Notes: generated from the sequence alone by a model not told the origin. Positions 42,892 to 52,436 are shown, counted from the first letter of the stretch. The stretch: 64,000 nucleotides of DNA from an uncultured Eubacteriales bacterium (GCA_905207625.1 CAJLLT010000010.1:7213-71212), one strand, 5' to 3'. Translations and numbers: made by a program.

Positions 42892-44019
42892 TTACTCTGG
42901 TTTGTAGTTGATTTCTATTATCTGGGGTGAAAGGAAGCTGTCTGCGGTAAATATTCCGCTGAACGACTTTGAGCTTCCGTGGGGACGCAGGACTATACCC
43001 GCCGGGATCTCCGGGCGTCCCGAATCATCGACAAAAAGATGGGTTATTTCAGTTGATAAAAAGTTCTCGGACATTATCATGGCGGAACCACGGGTCAGAA
43101 ACGGCGCGCGGTTGTTCCAGCTTGAACCGAAACTGCAGAATCGGTTCCGGAGCGTGAAAGAAGCTACGGACGCACTCCCGCAGATCTTCGGGACATGAAG
43201 TGTTGCCCTGGAAATTTTCAGTTCCTTATCGAGAATTACCCTTGAAATATCAGGGCAGGAGTACAGCCACTGTTCCCCGAACGCCTCGGTTTGTCCGATA
43301 TACGCCGCAGAGCCGAAGGCGTTGTTGTCGTCGGGGTGAGCCGTCTCAACGGTTGTGTCCCGGATCAGTTTGTCATCCTGGGCATTGAGTTCAAAAACGG
43401 CCCCGGGGTAACCGCAGTGCGGAAAATATATCTGCCAGGAATCAGGCCCCTCGGGTATATATCCGAATTCTGCCGGAGCGACAGGAGTTCCTTTTTCGTC
43501 GGTAACGGCTATGGCTGAGAGGGTGCAGAAGGGACAGTTTATGAATTTCATCAGTGAAAACACGCTGTTTTTTGCCCTGTAGTTCAGCCCGGGTACGGAG
43601 GAGGTCATCCTGAAGACTATGCCGCCTTCCGGGATTCTTTTTATCCGCACCGCAACTCCGTTGAATGTGGGGTATATATCCATTTCTGGACCGGAGAGCC
43701 TGCCGGGATCATGAAAAAATTCCGTTTTTTGGGGGAAACTCAGCTTTACCGTACCGAAATCGGCGGTAATTGTAATCCCTGAGGGGGATATCTCTGAGGT
43801 ACTGTTGCTTCCGGTATGACTGAAGCCTCCCGTAAATGTGGTGAAATCCGTGATTATGGCGCTTCCCGTTCTGTCATATATGGGAACGCTGAAGTGATAT
43901 GATGACTCCGAGCCGTCTTTTTCAGGTACGATTACGCGAAATCGGTCAGGGGTGTGTCTGTGCATTTCAAGGAGATTGCAACCTCTCAGCTGACGTATCC
44001 TTTGGGTCGGTCCGATCAT
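42892..44019 (-). CDS. DNRLRE-like beta-rich protein encoded before Rhs B
   Basis: A 375-residue protein coupled to the AMP-ligase gene by ATGA overlap and ending 21 bp before Rhs B. It lacks a signal peptide. The middle has an unusual FINCPFCTLSAIAV stretch; the C-terminal third (YIGQTEAFGEQWLYSCPD, SRATLHVPKICGS, GIVLRPHGSSKSF, SPQIIEINY) follows the DNRLRE pattern, also present in the N-terminal parts of both Rhs proteins. It looks like a detached N-terminal module or a partner that packs against the Rhs shell. Function inferred only from position. Confidence 0.6.
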   Translation of the reverse strand: MIGPTQRIRQLRGCNLLEMHRHTPDRFRVIVPEKDGSESSYHFSVPIYDRTGSAIITDFTTFTGGFSHTGSNSTSEISPSGITITADFGTVKLSFPQKTEFFHDPGRLSGPEMDIYPTFNGVAVRIKRIPEGGIVFRMTSSVPGLNYRAKNSVFSLMKFINCPFCTLSAIAVTDEKGTPVAPAEFGYIPEGPDSWQIYFPHCGYPGAVFELNAQDDKLIRDTTVETAHPDDNNAFGSAAYIGQTEAFGEQWLYSCPDISRVILDKELKISRATLHVPKICGSASVASFTLRNRFCSFGSSWNNRAPFLTRGSAMIMSENFLSTEITHLFVDDSGRPEIPAGIVLRPHGSSKSFSGIFTADSFLSPQIIEINYKPE

Positions 44020-45392
44020 TTTTCATCGCCTCCCGGAACTGTTCGTATTATCTTTCCGAATCCGTTTCTCGGTATGGTTTCCACTATGTCGATCCTTGAC
44101 GGTATCTCATATTCCGGAAGAAGCGAGGAGCAAAGTTTAAGCACCTGTTGCCTGTCACTGAAATCCCCCTGAACAAGAATACCTATGGCGGTGCCGGAAT
44201 GAAGTCTCTGATAACCGTAAGCCGCGACATCCCGGACTCTCGGGTCTGATCTCAGGGCATTTTCGATTTCGGCGGGATAAATGTTCATCCCGGATCGTAT
44301 TATCATATCATCGGCTCTTCCTCTGACGAACAGGTAGCCGTCGCTGTCCATATATCCGGTGTCGCCGGTGTGAAGAATTCCGTCTGTCAGCACTTTTTTT
44401 GTTCTTTCCCTGTCCCGGAAATATCCTATCATCACATTGGCTCCGCTGACGCAAATTTCCCCGTCTTCTCCGGCTCTTGCCGGGGTTCCGTCGGGACAAA
44501 CCACCGTGACTCTGACCCCTGAAACCGGTTTCCCGACACTTCCGGGTATTTTGTCGAAATCTTCGGGGGAAAGATAGGTTACCCTGGGGGACGCTTCCGT
44601 AAGACCGTAGACGTGGTAGATATCCGTTCCGGGAAAAGCCATGCGTATTTTTTCTGCATCCGGTGCGCTGAGTATCTCGCCGCTGAGTACAATACTTTTC
44701 AGCCGGACTTCAAGATGCCTTGCGTAGGATGATATCAGGGCAAATACGGTAGGTGTTCCGCAGCAGACCGTTATCCCGTTTTTTTTGATAGTATGTATGA
44801 TGTCCACCGGATCAAAACCCCCGGAGAAAAACACGACATCCGTGCCGTTCACCAGGGATGCGAGCAACTCTCCGGTCAGGACCGCGCAATGGTAAAGCGA
44901 TCTGGTGATCAGAATTCTGTCTGTTTTACCTATGCGGAAGTATCCGCAGACAGATTTAAGGTTCGCGAGAATGTTTTCTCGGCTCAGCATTACACCCTTC
45001 GGCTGTCCGGTTGTTCCGGAGGTGCACATAATCAGTGCCGGGTCTTCGGGACAAAAATAACTTCCGTCGTCAACGTCCACCGTCCGCAGCTGACCGCCGA
45101 TGTCAGTGATAACGTACGGTGGCCGGATTTTCTCAATGATCCTCCTGCAGTGCTTTTCCCCATAGCGGAGAGCGAGAGGCACGGCGGTTTTTCCCGCGGC
45201 AAAACAGGAAAGGATTGCGAGGGCGGCGGAAAGTTCGGACTTACAGAGTATTCCGTAGCATTCTTCCTCAAGCTTTTGTCCGAAGGACTCCGCAAAGATC
45301 ACCGCCTGTTCAAATGTCAGTACAGCCTCCTGCTCGGAGAGGGTTTTCTGCGGATGCCCGAGCATTTTTTCTTTAATGTATTGCCATAGCAT
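44016..45392 (-). CDS. AMP-dependent acyl/aryl ligase (ANL superfamily)
   Basis: A 458-residue adenylate-forming enzyme that activates a carboxylic acid as acyl-AMP and loads it on CoA or a carrier protein. Motifs: CTSGTTGQPKGVMLS (A3, about residue 123), YGLTEASPRV (A5), TGDTGYMDSDGYLFVRGR (A7-A8), MIIRSGMNIYPAEIE and the C-terminal NGFGKIIR with the catalytic Lys. It overlaps the BtrH-like gene upstream and lies two genes from an ACP, so loading of that ACP is likely. The substrate cannot be deduced. Confidence 0.88.
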   Translation of the reverse strand: MLWQYIKEKMLGHPQKTLSEQEAVLTFEQAVIFAESFGQKLEEECYGILCKSELSAALAILSCFAAGKTAVPLALRYGEKHCRRIIEKIRPPYVITDIGGQLRTVDVDDGSYFCPEDPALIMCTSGTTGQPKGVMLSRENILANLKSVCGYFRIGKTDRILITRSLYHCAVLTGELLASLVNGTDVVFFSGGFDPVDIIHTIKKNGITVCCGTPTVFALISSYARHLEVRLKSIVLSGEILSAPDAEKIRMAFPGTDIYHVYGLTEASPRVTYLSPEDFDKIPGSVGKPVSGVRVTVVCPDGTPARAGEDGEICVSGANVMIGYFRDRERTKKVLTDGILHTGDTGYMDSDGYLFVRGRADDMIIRSGMNIYPAEIENALRSDPRVRDVAAYGYQRLHSGTAIGILVQGDFSDRQQVLKLCSSLLPEYEIPSRIDIVETIPRNGFGKIIRTVPGGDEK

Positions 45393-46392
45393 TTTGTTTT
45401 TCCTCCGTTTCCGAAAGAAACCGGGTGAGTATTTCGCGCTCCAGTTTCCATACCTTCAGAAGCTTGTCTCTTACTGTATTCAGCAGGGCTTTGTCCTCTT
45501 TCATCACATACTTTGCATAACATAATCTTGCATTGTCCGCAATGTTTACCACCCGGCGGTATTCCTTTACCGCGTCGGAAGTCTCCTGTCCGAGGGCAAG
45601 ACTCATTCTTTCAAGTCTCTGCAACATACATTTCTTGTGTTCCCATATCACCCGTAGTATTCTTTTATCCTTGCGTCCGTACGGAATTCTACCGTCGTGG
45701 AGTCTGTTCAGATACATTGCGAGATACTGATGTACTGCGCTGCCGTAAACCGTTTCCCGCCCGCTTTCCGGATATACGGTGATATCCGAGCGGAGATATT
45801 CGCGCAGTTTTTCTGTTATTCCCGGTACATCCAGTTCTATGATATCGGGATCGGCTTTAAGGGCGATGAATGATCCGGCAAGGTCCCTGTCGGCGTAAAA
45901 TTTTCTTCCCCGTTCAAAATGAGACTGGCGTATTTTAAAGGGTCGGCATACCCAGCGGCTGTCATAGGCCGCTACGGTGTAAGTCTTTTCAGCGTCATCA
46001 TACCCGCAGATAATACCGTCATGTCGGAAGTGCCACATTCCGTAAAAAGTCTTTCCCTTTATCGGTTTGTCGTCGACTCCGTCGTAGTAAACATAATAGT
46101 CCCTGTCTATCATCCTGCAGATAATGTCATGGGCTGTTTTTCCGTCGAGGAACTTTCCGGATACCATGACCTTTTCCATATAAGGCATACTCTTCATATC
46201 CGACGCTTCGATATTTACCTCCGGAGTGGTAAAACCGTCGAGAAACCGTCTGCCGCAGCGAAGACTGACGCAATTGTTTATAAACCAGTTGTCCAGTCCC
46301 GGATTCGCCGCCGCAGGGATCCCCGAAGCAAGCTGGTAGTGATATGTCGAAAATCTCGGAACGACTATGGGAAGCTGCTTTGATTTTTTCAT
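45373..46392 (-). CDS. BtrH-like protein (possible acyl-ACP transferase)
   Basis: A 339-residue cytosolic protein. The N-terminal half has the papain-like BtrH_N/C39-like layout: NWFINNCVSLRCGRRFL with a candidate nucleophilic Cys (about residue 41), then FRHDGIICGYDDAEKTYTV and AAYDSRWVCRPF with a candidate His/Asp. In butirosin biosynthesis BtrH transfers an acyl group from an acyl carrier protein to its acceptor. Here it lies between ACP (ATGA overlap) and AMP ligase, which supports the same chemistry. The family call is by eye and moderately sure; the acceptor is unknown. Confidence 0.6.
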   Translation of the reverse strand: MKKSKQLPIVVPRFSTYHYQLASGIPAAANPGLDNWFINNCVSLRCGRRFLDGFTTPEVNIEASDMKSMPYMEKVMVSGKFLDGKTAHDIICRMIDRDYYVYYDGVDDKPIKGKTFYGMWHFRHDGIICGYDDAEKTYTVAAYDSRWVCRPFKIRQSHFERGRKFYADRDLAGSFIALKADPDIIELDVPGITEKLREYLRSDITVYPESGRETVYGSAVHQYLAMYLNRLHDGRIPYGRKDKRILRVIWEHKKCMLQRLERMSLALGQETSDAVKEYRRVVNIADNARLCYAKYVMKEDKALLNTVRDKLLKVWKLEREILTRFLSETEEKQNAMAIH

Positions 46393-46628
46393 ACGGACTC
46401 CATACTTTTTTCCGTGAGCCGGACGACATCTTCGACCGTTTCTATTTCACTCATGTCCATGTCGGATTCGTCAAATGTTATTTCAAGACGTTCTTCGAGC
46501 ATCACAAACATGGAGACTGTTGAAAGACTGTCCATTCCCAGGTCGTCTGCAAGCCTGTCGGTAAGGTCGATCTTATCCGCCGCCGTGATCTCCGCGATAA
46601 CTGCTTTTACTTCTTTTTCGATTTTCAT
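46389..46628 (-). CDS. Acyl carrier protein
   Basis: A 79-residue ACP. The phosphopantetheine attachment serine is in LGMDSLSTVSM (Ser about residue 34), followed by the acidic recognition helix (VMLEERLEITFDESDMDMSEIETV). It overlaps both neighbours by 4 bp. With no fatty-acid or polyketide synthase genes around, it is a dedicated carrier for this locus, presumably loaded by the AMP ligase and discharged by the BtrH-like protein. Confidence 0.93.
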   Translation of the reverse strand: MKIEKEVKAVIAEITAADKIDLTDRLADDLGMDSLSTVSMFVMLEERLEITFDESDMDMSEIETVEDVVRLTEKSMESV

Positions 46629-47275
46629 TTTCTTCTCCTTTTCATGTAATCGTTCACCGTATTTATGACTTTCCGGAAAGTTTCGTCCTCGGGTTCCGCG
46701 GAACTGAGAAGTATTCCTCCGTTTGCCTCCGCGATTTCCTTGTATTCCTTTCTCAGCCGGTACTGCAAGGGTATGTCGATAAACCGTGTCCGCTCCTCCG
46801 GCCTGGAACGGACTCTCCGCACCGCAGTATCTACGTCTATGTCAATAAAGAAAGCAATATCGGGCTTTACTACGTGTCCGGACACTTCGTATATCCAGGT
46901 TTCGTTTTCGTATCCTCTTGCTCTGAGATTCGCAAGACAGGAATAGAAATATCTGTCGCTGACGACCGTTTTTCCGCTTTCAAGGGCGGGAAGAACGGTT
47001 TTGCTGCTGTGCTGTACACGGTCACCTGCCGCAAGCAGGGACAGGCTTATGTAATCAAAAGCGTCATGACAGGGGCTGTCCATATAAGTCCTGAATATTT
47101 CGGACTGTCTGACGGCATTCGTAGGTTGTTTTGTGAGAAAAACGTCCCTCCCGGTCTCCCGCAGATATTCCGTCAGCCGTTTTATGAGCGTGGTTTTACC
47201 GCATCCGTCCAGTCCGCAGAAAGTTATAAGTGTTCCTTTCCCTGAATGGGGAAACATTTCAAGCGTTCCGTTCAT
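46625..47275 (-). CDS. Thymidylate kinase-like P-loop kinase
   Basis: A 216-residue protein with P-loop GLDGCGKTTL (about residue 21), the DRYFYSCLA motif (DR-Y/H of nucleoside-monophosphate kinases), and a C-terminal lid-type RRVRSRPEERTRF. It looks like dTMP kinase but is embedded in an accessory operon with a nucleotidyltransferase and an ACP, so it may phosphorylate a nucleotide or another small molecule for that pathway. It overlaps neighbours as ATGA. Confidence 0.85.
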   Translation of the reverse strand: MNGTLEMFPHSGKGTLITFCGLDGCGKTTLIKRLTEYLRETGRDVFLTKQPTNAVRQSEIFRTYMDSPCHDAFDYISLSLLAAGDRVQHSSKTVLPALESGKTVVSDRYFYSCLANLRARGYENETWIYEVSGHVVKPDIAFFIDIDVDTAVRRVRSRPEERTRFIDIPLQYRLRKEYKEIAEANGGILLSSAEPEDETFRKVINTVNDYMKRRRK

Positions 47276-48330
47276 TCTTTTTCCTCTCGTTTCAGTAATC
47301 CTTCCCGGTTTTCACAGAAAAACCGGCGTAATGCGCTTCTGTCCGTGTATCTGTAGGTCTCTGCCGTTGCGGGATCGGTCACGGGAAAATCTCCGGGATA
47401 GTTTTTATCCCTGGTCCCGGGGTTAAATATTTCCGATGTCATACCTGTTACCCGCCGGTATATTTCTTCCAGTCCCAGCTCCGAGCTGCGACAGAGAAGA
47501 TTGAACCGGTCCTGATCGGTCAGACTGCGGGTCATCAGGTTTATATCCGCAAATTTATAAAGGGTCATATCCCGTTTCATTCTGATCCATGGCATAGTCG
47601 ATATCTCTTTGTACAGATGGGCACACAGATGCAATATGAAATCATATCTGTCGGGGAGAGGAATAGCTGTTCCGTTGACTGTCTTTGTTCCGGCTTTCCG
47701 CAGAATCTCCCGGGTTATATTTCCGTCAGAAGCCCTGAAATCCGTTGAAAAATTGATATCTACCTCAAAATAATCCATCATCGGCAGACCGACCTTTATC
47801 ACATAGGGTACTGTTTCGCCGTTCATTATTCTGGCGTTTATCACTTCTTCCCGTGTTGCCCGGCGGAAGATCCCGTTCTTCAGGTATCCTTGCTCAAACC
47901 CTGCGTCTTTAAGTCTTTTGCCGATCTCAGACACGTTTTTTCCGTCGGTGAGTATGTCGACGTCATTGCTTGTCCGGCATCCCTCCGGGTACAGTGAGCA
48001 CAGGTAGGCGCCCTTGAGAAAAACGTATTTTTCCTCAAGCCCGTCAAGTGTTCCGACAAGTGCTCTGATGCACTGAAAGAATTCCCGGTTCCGGAGAATA
48101 TTCTGTTGTCTTGCGTTGTGGATACTGCGATAAAATTCTCTGTTCAATCCCTCCGGAACACCGCATTCCGTCAGTACGTAATCGGCGCAACCGGCCATTC
48201 TGTTGAAGAATAAAGCGCCGAGGACTTTGTGGTTTGCAAAGCCTCTCTCCGTCAGATCGGAGATCCTTTCTTTGTCGATATCCTCTGTTTTGCAAAGGCG
48301 GATAAACAGTTCTCTTTCATAAACATTCAT
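47272..48330 (-). CDS. Nucleotidyltransferase family protein (NTP_transf_5)
   Basis: A 352-residue protein of the uncharacterised nucleotidyltransferase family. The core motif is FLKGAYLCSLYPEG then RTSNDVDILTDG, with the DxD of a polymerase-beta-like fold, and a His-rich helical C-terminal part (FILHLCAHLYKE). These proteins often accompany peptide or surface-polymer biosynthetic clusters. Its partner and substrate here are unknown. ATGA overlaps on both sides. Confidence 0.82.
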   Translation of the reverse strand: MNVYERELFIRLCKTEDIDKERISDLTERGFANHKVLGALFFNRMAGCADYVLTECGVPEGLNREFYRSIHNARQQNILRNREFFQCIRALVGTLDGLEEKYVFLKGAYLCSLYPEGCRTSNDVDILTDGKNVSEIGKRLKDAGFEQGYLKNGIFRRATREEVINARIMNGETVPYVIKVGLPMMDYFEVDINFSTDFRASDGNITREILRKAGTKTVNGTAIPLPDRYDFILHLCAHLYKEISTMPWIRMKRDMTLYKFADINLMTRSLTDQDRFNLLCRSSELGLEEIYRRVTGMTSEIFNPGTRDKNYPGDFPVTDPATAETYRYTDRSALRRFFCENREGLLKREEKE

Positions 48331-48695
48331 TTTGTTTTTTCCTTTCCATCCGTTTCGGGGAGAGAGTATTTTCCCGTGATGCCGTACAGCACCGTAAGTT
48401 CATCCTCTGTCAGGTTTACGGGAGTTCCCGACGAGGCATCGCGGCAGATTTTTTTCATCAGCAGATCCTGTTCCTTGCTGAAGTATTCAAAACCGAATCT
48501 GTAGCCATCCACTATGTATACGCCGCCGTATTTACCCTGTACGGTGTATATCGGTTCGCTGTTGCTGAGCATGTCCACATCACGACGTATTGTCCTGGTG
48601 CTCACCCCGAGCTCTCTGGCAAGATTTGAAACGGTATCGTGCCTGCGCCGGCACAGTAATCTCAGAATAGCTCTGCGTCTTTCTGCTGTAGACAT
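48327..48695 (-). CDS. DeoR/HTH_11-type transcriptional regulator
   Basis: A 122-residue protein with an N-terminal winged helix: RRRAILRLLCRRRHDTVSN followed by LARELGVSTRTIRRDVDML. The C-terminal ~60 residues are too short for a full sugar- or WYL-type sensor domain, so the effector is unclear. It is the first gene of the Rhs B operon (AAGGAGG before the ATG) and may control it. The 48696-48950 gap contains no clear minus-strand promoter. Confidence 0.82.
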   Translation of the reverse strand: MSTAERRRAILRLLCRRRHDTVSNLARELGVSTRTIRRDVDMLSNSEPIYTVQGKYGGVYIVDGYRFGFEYFSKEQDLLMKKICRDASSGTPVNLTEDELTVLYGITGKYSLPETDGKEKTK

Positions 48696-48954
48696 TTTTA
48701 GCCTCCTTTCCGGACCATTATAGTTCTGAACGGGGACAGGTTTTTTCCTGTTTCCGTTTTACTGCCGACATTTTACCGCAAAAAGTTTTCGGCGGAAATG
48801 TTGAAAATAAACAGTGTTTCCGTCGGTTTTCGGGTATACTGCCACTATCGCGGAAAAATGTATGTGCAAATTGACGAAGGTCTCTTTATTCCGGAGCGGT
48901 ATCGGGTCAATTGTCTGTTTTGTAAAAAATTTTTCATGGAATGGAAAATGATTG

Positions 48955-48983
48955 TTGCAAATTGTGTCAAAATGTGCTATACT
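48955..48983 (+). promoter_or_regulatory. Promoter of the flavin reductase-aconitase X operon
   Basis: TTGCAA (48955-48960), 17-bp spacer, TATACT (48978-48983), about 90 bp before the start codon. Confidence 0.6.
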
Positions 48984-49075
48984 GTTTATGAATGATCGGC
49001 ATGGCATGGCCGGTGCCGTTTTTCAGTTTATCCGTGAAATCAAAATGTTTAAATAAATCATGGAGGATAAGACCT

Positions 49076-51130
49076 ATGGAGCAGAGACTTCAACCGCTTT
49101 TTACCCCGTGGAAAATAGGCAAATGCGAGATCAAAAACCGTATTGTGCTGACGAGTATGGGGGGGACGGACCTTTTCGGCTGGATGGAAAAGAACCATTT
49201 TGACCGGGACGGCGCAAGGTTTATTCTTGAGGTCGCCGAAAACAATGCCGGGCTTGTGATGCCCGGATGTCAGCCGGTGTATAATCCCATGTTCGGACAG
49301 TGGCTTCACAAAAACAAGAAAATGTACGAGGATCTCAAAAAATGGATGCCTGAATTTCACAAGACCGGCGCAAAGCTTTTCGTACAGCTGACCGCAGGTT
49401 TCGGAAGATCTTTTACAATAAGCCCTATGATGGAAAAACTGTACACAAACAAGGCTCTCCGTGTTCTGAGCAAACCATTTATGGATCTCGACAAGATTAC
49501 CGCCACCGCAAGTCCGTCGCCGAACCGCTGGTCGGACAAGGTCCCTTCCAGGGAAATGACCGTTGCGGAGATTGAGGAGTTTGTCGATTCCTTTGCAAAA
49601 TGCTCTAGAATGCTGATGGATGCGGGGGTAGACGGTGTTGAGGTTCATGCGGTTCATGAGGGATATCTTCTCGATCAGTTTACTCTGGGTTATGTGAATA
49701 AACGTACCGATGAGTACGGCGGAAGCTTTGAAAACAGATACCGTTTCCCGGTTCAGATAGTAAAGGCGATCAAAAAAGCCTGCGGCGACGATTTTCCTGT
49801 ATCTCTCCGCTACAGTGTCATATCCAAAACAAAGGGCTTCCGTCAGGGTGCACTTCCCGGGGAGGAATACACCGAAGTCGGCAGGGATATGGAAGAATCT
49901 GAAAAAGCCGCGAAGTATCTTCAGGACGCGGGATATGACTGCCTGAACTGCGACAACGGAACATACGACGCCTGGTACTGGGCTCATCCTCCGATATACA
50001 TGCCCGAGAATTGCAACCTTGCGGATGTTGAACATATCCGTAAATTCGTTGATATCCCCGTGATCTGTGCCGGAAGGCTCGATCCGAGGGTTGCCGCCGA
50101 TTCCATTTCCGGAGGGAAGATCGACGGTGCCGGATTTGCCCGTCAGTTCCTTGCGGACAGAGAGTGGGTCACGAAGCTCATGCAGGACAGGGAAGAGGAT
50201 ATCCGTCCCTGTATACTCTGCCATAACGGCTGCTTCAATATGTGCCATTACAAAGGGGTCCCCAACGATCAGGATCTTTCCGACAGCCTTCACCTCGCCC
50301 GTTGTGCCGTGGACGCTGAAACAATGCAGTGGTCAAAACACTATATCAAAAAGACCTCCGCACCGAAGACCGTGCATATCATAGGCGGCGGTATAGGCGG
50401 CATGGAGACCGCAAGAGTTCTGAAACTTAGGGGACACAACCCCGTAATTCACGAGAAGAGCGGTGAACTGGGTGGGGCGTTTATCGCCGCAAGCGCGGAG
50501 TCGTATAAAGGTAAGCTCCGGGATCTGCTGAAATGGTACCGCAGACAGATGCAGCAGATGAATATTGACGTCCGGCTGAACGACGAGATCAAAGACCTCT
50601 CTCTGTTCGGAAACGATCCTGTAATAGTTGCAACCGGCGCCGAACCGAGACTTCTGCGCCGTGTTCCCGGTTATGAAAAAATGATCGAAGCCTGCGACTA
50701 CCTTCTGGGTAAGGATGTGGGACAGACCGTGGCTGTGATAGGCGGAGGGCTTACCGGGTCCGAAATAGCGTACGAGCTTGCACTCAAAGGCAAAAATCCC
50801 GTCATCGTGGAGATGAAAGATGACCTCGTCAGTCAGAAGGGCGTTTGTCTCGCGAATTCTTCCTATCTTCGTGAATGGTTCGAACTTCACAGAATTCCCG
50901 TGTATCTGCAGACAACACTCAAACAGGTAAATGACGGTTCGATAATATGTACCGATGTGAACGGAAAGGATATAGTTATAGACTGCGACAGCGTTATCAG
51001 CTGTGCCGGATATATCCCCGCGCCCATGACAGAGGGCAGAAAAAATGTTCCTCTTGTTGGTGACTGTGACAAGGTCGGAAATCTCCGTACCGTAATATGG
51101 CGGGCTTATGAGACTGCCATGAAAATATAG
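49076..51130 (+). CDS. Old-yellow-enzyme type NADH:flavin oxidoreductase / 2-enoate reductase-like
   Basis: A 684-residue flavo-iron-sulphur protein. The N-terminal TIM barrel (FMN) shows VDGVEVHAVHEGYLLDQF and EYGGSFENRYRF; the four Fe-S cysteines are in CILCHNGCFNMC (about residues 381-392) after the barrel; the C-terminal half carries FAD and NAD(P) motifs (IIGGGIGGMETARVL, VAVIGGGLTGSEIAYEL). This is the 2,4-dienoyl-CoA/2-enoate reductase layout, reducing activated C=C bonds. Start at 49076 is set by GGAGG. It is 17 bp from the aconitase X gene, so the two probably serve one catabolic route. Confidence 0.92.
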   Translation: MEQRLQPLFTPWKIGKCEIKNRIVLTSMGGTDLFGWMEKNHFDRDGARFILEVAENNAGLVMPGCQPVYNPMFGQWLHKNKKMYEDLKKWMPEFHKTGAKLFVQLTAGFGRSFTISPMMEKLYTNKALRVLSKPFMDLDKITATASPSPNRWSDKVPSREMTVAEIEEFVDSFAKCSRMLMDAGVDGVEVHAVHEGYLLDQFTLGYVNKRTDEYGGSFENRYRFPVQIVKAIKKACGDDFPVSLRYSVISKTKGFRQGALPGEEYTEVGRDMEESEKAAKYLQDAGYDCLNCDNGTYDAWYWAHPPIYMPENCNLADVEHIRKFVDIPVICAGRLDPRVAADSISGGKIDGAGFARQFLADREWVTKLMQDREEDIRPCILCHNGCFNMCHYKGVPNDQDLSDSLHLARCAVDAETMQWSKHYIKKTSAPKTVHIIGGGIGGMETARVLKLRGHNPVIHEKSGELGGAFIAASAESYKGKLRDLLKWYRRQMQQMNIDVRLNDEIKDLSLFGNDPVIVATGAEPRLLRRVPGYEKMIEACDYLLGKDVGQTVAVIGGGLTGSEIAYELALKGKNPVIVEMKDDLVSQKGVCLANSSYLREWFELHRIPVYLQTTLKQVNDGSIICTDVNGKDIVIDCDSVISCAGYIPAPMTEGRKNVPLVGDCDKVGNLRTVIWRAYETAMKI

Positions 51131-51147
51131 AAAGGTAGGGTACGAAC

Positions 51148-52434
51148 TTGGAAACGAAAATGAAACTTACCCCTGCCCAGACCGAAATACTTAACGGCAG
51201 CAAGGGGCAGACCATGGCAAAGGTAATGCAGACACTTGTGCGTTACGGGGAACTTTTCGGCGCGGATGAAATGGTTGAAGTGACAAGCAAATACAATCAC
51301 CTCGTCACATCATTCGGTCTTAAGGCTCTGGCGCCGGTGTATGCGCTGATGGAACAGCTGATAGATTCGGGGGCTGTATCCTCCCAGAAGTTCTCGGCGG
51401 ACCCGAGACCATTAGACCGGAATGTTCCCAGCAGTTTTCTTCAGAATGTGGTTTTCCGCCATTTCATGTATTCAAAGCAGGATTTCTATGAGCAGCAACT
51501 TCAGAAACTCGGACTTATGAGTCCCGATGCTTTTACCTGTACATGCTACATGGACGAGGTGGGAAATACCCCCGGGTTCGGTGATATTCTGTCCTGGTCC
51601 GAATCGTCGGCTGTGGTCTACGCTAACTCTGTTCTCGGTGCGCGGTGCAACCGCAATTCCGGCATAATTGACCTTATGGGGTCAATCGTCGGGTATGTGC
51701 CCTGTTTCGGACTGTTGAAGGATGAGGGCAGAAAGGCCAGCTGGATAATTGAAATAAAAACTACAAAGAAGCCCGAAGCCCAGCTTCTCGGCTCCGCTGT
51801 GGGAATGAAGGTCATGGAGGATGTGCCCTACATACGCGGGCTTGACAAATGGTTGGGCGGAAAGCTTGACGATGCGGCGAAAACATATCTGAAGGATTTC
51901 GGCGCCGCGACGGCATCCAACGGAGCTGTAGGACTGTATCACGTTGAAAATATTACCCCCGAGGCTGTAAAATACGGAGAAGATCTGATTCTTGAAAACG
52001 CCGTAACTTACGTCATTGACGACGAGGAACTGCAGCGGATATATGACAGCTATCCCATAGTATGGAAGAATAAGGAGGCGAAGCCAAGGCTCTGCTTCAT
52101 GGGATGTCCGCATATGAGCCTTGAGCAGCTCATATCCTGGACGGAAAGGGTGGAACAGGGTCTTAAAGAGGCTGGAAACAGCAGGGTCGTGATCCCCACG
52201 GTGTTCACCGCTGCCCCCGCCGTTCTTGAGAAATTCGGACAGACGCCATACGCCGAAAGACTCAGAAATACAGGAGTTATAACGAGCTATATCTGTCCCC
52301 TGATGTACATGAATAATCCTCTCAGTTCAGGCATGCCTGTCATTACTTCCAGCAATAAACTCAGAACATACACTACTGCCCGGTATTATACGGATGATGA
52401 GATACTTGAGCAGATAACGAAGGGAGGCAGATGA
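51148..52434 (+). CDS. Aconitase X catalytic subunit
   Basis: A 428-residue protein of the AcnX (DUF521) family, Fe-S hydro-lyases that act on substrates such as cis-3-hydroxy-L-proline in bacteria or mevalonate-5-phosphate in archaea. Seen: MKLTPAQTEILNGSKGQTMAKVM at the start, TCTCYMDEVGNTPG, VLGARCNRNSGIIDL and FMGCPHMSLEQL, all family blocks with candidate cluster cysteines. The start appears to be TTG at 51148, 7 nt after AGGTAGGG. The small swivel subunit follows with overlapping stop. Confidence 0.9.
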   Translation: METKMKLTPAQTEILNGSKGQTMAKVMQTLVRYGELFGADEMVEVTSKYNHLVTSFGLKALAPVYALMEQLIDSGAVSSQKFSADPRPLDRNVPSSFLQNVVFRHFMYSKQDFYEQQLQKLGLMSPDAFTCTCYMDEVGNTPGFGDILSWSESSAVVYANSVLGARCNRNSGIIDLMGSIVGYVPCFGLLKDEGRKASWIIEIKTTKKPEAQLLGSAVGMKVMEDVPYIRGLDKWLGGKLDDAAKTYLKDFGAATASNGAVGLYHVENITPEAVKYGEDLILENAVTYVIDDEELQRIYDSYPIVWKNKEAKPRLCFMGCPHMSLEQLISWTERVEQGLKEAGNSRVVIPTVFTAAPAVLEKFGQTPYAERLRNTGVITSYICPLMYMNNPLSSGMPVITSSNKLRTYTTARYYTDDEILEQITKGGR

Positions 52435-52436
52435 TC

